DNA of 6,063 nucleotides, taken from positions 1-6,063 of the forward strand of contig CAKUMG010000394.1 of assembly GCA_934667465.1 (NCBI GenBank), read 5' to 3'. The translations under genes were made by a program, and so were the position numbers. The first letter of the stretch is position 1, and each line of letters begins with the position of its first letter. Positions 5,090-6,063 of this stretch are shown piece by piece. Origin of the DNA: an uncultured Actinoplanes sp. (GTDB lineage: Bacteria; Actinomycetota; Actinomycetes; Mycobacteriales; Micromonosporaceae). A model generated the notes under the pieces. That model was not told the DNA's origin and did not search any database. It worked only from the letters and a program-made list of their open reading frames with translations.

Positions 5090-5120
5090 CTCAACGAGAC
5101 GGGACGGGTGCGCGAAGGAA

Positions 5121-5134
5121 CGGGTACGTGCCCG
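5121..5134. repeat. Short near-palindrome in the GNAT-Nudix gap
   Basis: CGGGTACGTGCCCG has arms CGGG/CCCG around a central ACGT, with one T/G mismatch pair. It lies 23 bp past the GNAT stop and about 30 bp upstream of the Nudix -10 box. It could be a weak terminator stem for the GNAT gene or an operator for the Nudix gene; nothing decides between them. Confidence 0.25.
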
Positions 5135-5156
5135 CGAACGGTCGTGGTCGGGATGC

Positions 5157-5726
5157 TCACGCGGCTGTCTCGTCCTTCTCGGCGGCCTCGGCCCACTCCG
5201 GCGCGAGGATCGACCACACCTGCGTGTCATAGCGGACGCCATGGTGCAGGTAGTTGCCGCGCAGCACGCCGTCCAGGCTCATGCCGAGCCGGCGGGCCAC
5301 GTTGCTGCTCGCCATGTTGTCGGTGCGGCACTGCCATTCGATGCGGTGCAGGCCACGCACCCGGAAAGCCCAGTCGATCATCGTGCGGGAGGCCCGGGTG
5401 ACCAGCCCACGCCCCTGACCGGCCGGCTCCAGCCAGCACCCGATCTCGGCCACCCCGGTCGCGGCGTCGAACGTCCTGAACAGTGTGCCCCCGACCAGCG
5501 TGCCGTCGAGCCAGATACCGAAGAGGCCGCCCGCGTCCCGGGCCTTCAGGTCGGCGTAGCGCTGCAGGGTGCCCCGGGCCGTTTCCAGGTCGGTGCTCCT
5601 GGCCGCGAACGGGATCCACGGGTCGACGGTCTCCCGCGCCCGGTCCATGTGCGCCAGGAACTCCTCGGCCTGCCAGATCTCCAACGGGCGCAGGTCGATC
5701 CCGGCGCCGAGCTCGATCGTGAACAC
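5157..5726 (-). CDS. GNAT family N-acetyltransferase, RimJ/RimL type
   Basis: The 189-residue protein resembles the RimJ/RimL branch, which acetylates N-terminal amines of ribosomal proteins or, in many paralogues, small molecules. IDLRPLEIWQAEEFLAHMDR is the N-terminal strand-helix. WIPFAARSTDLETARGTLQRY is the branch's usual second helical part. AEIGCWLEPAGQGRGLVTRA (93-111) holds acetyl-CoA motif A with QGRG. RIEWQCRTDNMASSNVARRLGM (128-149) matches the R-hydrophobic-E-x-x-x-x-x-x-N-x-x-S-x-x-V-A pattern, and DGVLRGNYLHHGVRYDTQVWSIL matches the branch C-terminus. Ribosomal RimJ/RimL function is not implied; the substrate is unknown. Start is GTG at 5726-5724, 9 nt after the stop of the TetR-like gene on the same strand, so the two are probably co-transcribed and the acetyltransferase may be the regulated target. 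Confidence 0.93.
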   Translation of the reverse strand: MFTIELGAGIDLRPLEIWQAEEFLAHMDRARETVDPWIPFAARSTDLETARGTLQRYADLKARDAGGLFGIWLDGTLVGGTLFRTFDAATGVAEIGCWLEPAGQGRGLVTRASRTMIDWAFRVRGLHRIEWQCRTDNMASSNVARRLGMSLDGVLRGNYLHHGVRYDTQVWSILAPEWAEAAEKDETAA

Positions 5727-5732
5727 GCCCGC

Positions 5733-5738
5733 AGCCTA
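5733..5738 (-). promoter_or_regulatory. -10-like TAGGCT overlapping the TetR stop codon
   Basis: TAGGCT on the minus strand fits TANNNT and ends 6 nt before the GNAT GTG, the same geometry as the Nudix start. Its TAG is also the stop codon of the TetR-like frame, so it may be chance within an operon junction. No Shine-Dalgarno is obvious in the GCGGGC between. Confidence 0.25.
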
Positions 5739-6002
5739 GGCGCGCTCCGGCCCGGAACTCAACGCACTTCCCGGCCCGAGCGCCTGGTGGATGAGCGCTG
5801 TCAGGTCCTCCGGGGTGATCTCCTGCTGCAGAAAGACGACCCGGTAGACGACGTAGCCCAGCCAGGCCTGCGCGGTGACCGTCACGGGAAAGCCCGGCGA
5901 CAGTTCGCCCCGGCCGGCCGCGCGCTCGAGGACCACGACCAGGCTCTCGAACCAGGGGTGCAGGATGTCGCGCAGGTCCGCCCGGCCCGCCGCGCCTTGC
6001 AC
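5736..6002 (-). CDS. TetR/AcrR-like regulator, C-terminal domain only (N-terminally truncated or frameshifted)
   Basis: The 88 residues from GTG 6002 look like the last helices of a TetR ligand-binding domain. LRDILHPWFESLVVVLERAAGRGELSPGFPV is a helix followed by a typical turn. TAQAWLGYVVYRVVFLQQ is the long dimerisation-type helix. ITPEDLTALIHQALGPG is the final helix. Full TetR proteins have about 190-210 residues with an N-terminal helix-turn-helix, and none is present. Upstream the frame runs only 11 more codons (GIFYLLCRAAA) to a TGA at 6038-6036, and these residues are not TetR-like. So the gene is broken, frameshifted or joined to unrelated sequence at about 6003. GTG 6002 is only the first possible start, with no ribosome binding site. 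If intact elsewhere, it would probably control the GNAT gene 9 nt downstream. The family call rests on C-terminal features only. Confidence 0.6.
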   Translation of the reverse strand: MQGAAGRADLRDILHPWFESLVVVLERAAGRGELSPGFPVTVTAQAWLGYVVYRVVFLQQEITPEDLTALIHQALGPGSALSSGPERA

Positions 6003-6063
6003 AGCTGCAGCCCTGCAGAGAAGATAAAAAATTCCTCAAAGCTGATCCGCCGCTGCGCCGCCT
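6003..6063. other. Right-edge segment with unlike composition
   Basis: Positions 6003-6046 have 19 G/C of 44 by hand count, against roughly 70% in the rest of the window. They contain a run of six A and two PstI-type CTGCAG palindromes separated by CC (6005-6018). No gene from the left continues cleanly into it, although one other minus-strand frame stays open to the window edge. The last 17 bases are GC-rich again. It may be an intergenic stretch, a gene remnant or an assembly joint. Confidence 0.5.

Overview
This is a GC-rich window (roughly 70% or more by eye) of actinobacterial character. The signs are strong GC bias at third codon positions, frequent GTG starts, TANNNT-type -10 boxes close to start codons, and protein sequences resembling those of Streptosporangiales/Streptomyces relatives. 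The order is inferred and I cannot name a species. Almost everything is chromosomal housekeeping or small stand-alone enzymes. I see no phage, transposon, CRISPR array, RNA gene or defence cassette.

Layout, left to right. Positions 1-1029 (+) hold the C-terminal part of an editing-type prolyl-tRNA synthetase (proS), cut by the window edge. A 136-bp gap with a hairpin leads to a two-CBS-domain protein (1166-1567, +). A tandem array of three 36-bp units (1559-1666) starts on the last codons of that gene. Then come a SufE-like protein (1707-2186, +) and a DsbA/FrnE-like thiol oxidoreductase (2183-2815, +), joined by an ATGA overlap. Facing them is a minus-strand pair: a YbaK-type aminoacyl-tRNA editing protein (3418-3978) and a GNAT acetyltransferase (2810-3367). 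The GNAT gene ends inside the 3' end of the FrnE gene. A near-consensus parS site (2816-2831) lies at this convergence and encodes part of the GNAT tail. Diverging from the YbaK gene is a four-helix membrane protein with a duplicated C-terminal tail (4052-4600, +). After a 75-bp convergent gap come, on the minus strand, a Nudix hydrolase (4676-5077), a RimJ/RimL-type GNAT (5157-5726) and a C-terminal piece of a TetR-like regulator (5736-6002). The last ~60 bases are AT-rich and do not continue the TetR frame.

How the genes might work together. ProRS editing and the free-standing YbaK homologue both concern removal of mischarged amino acids from tRNA, although the free-standing protein has Asn where the family Lys is expected. 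SufE and FrnE are probably co-translated and both act through reactive cysteines. The TetR fragment and the downstream GNAT look like one transcription unit. The best non-coding signal is the parS-like ParB-loading site. The next best are the 36-bp tandem repeats and the compositional break at the right edge. I found no convincing new multi-gene system.
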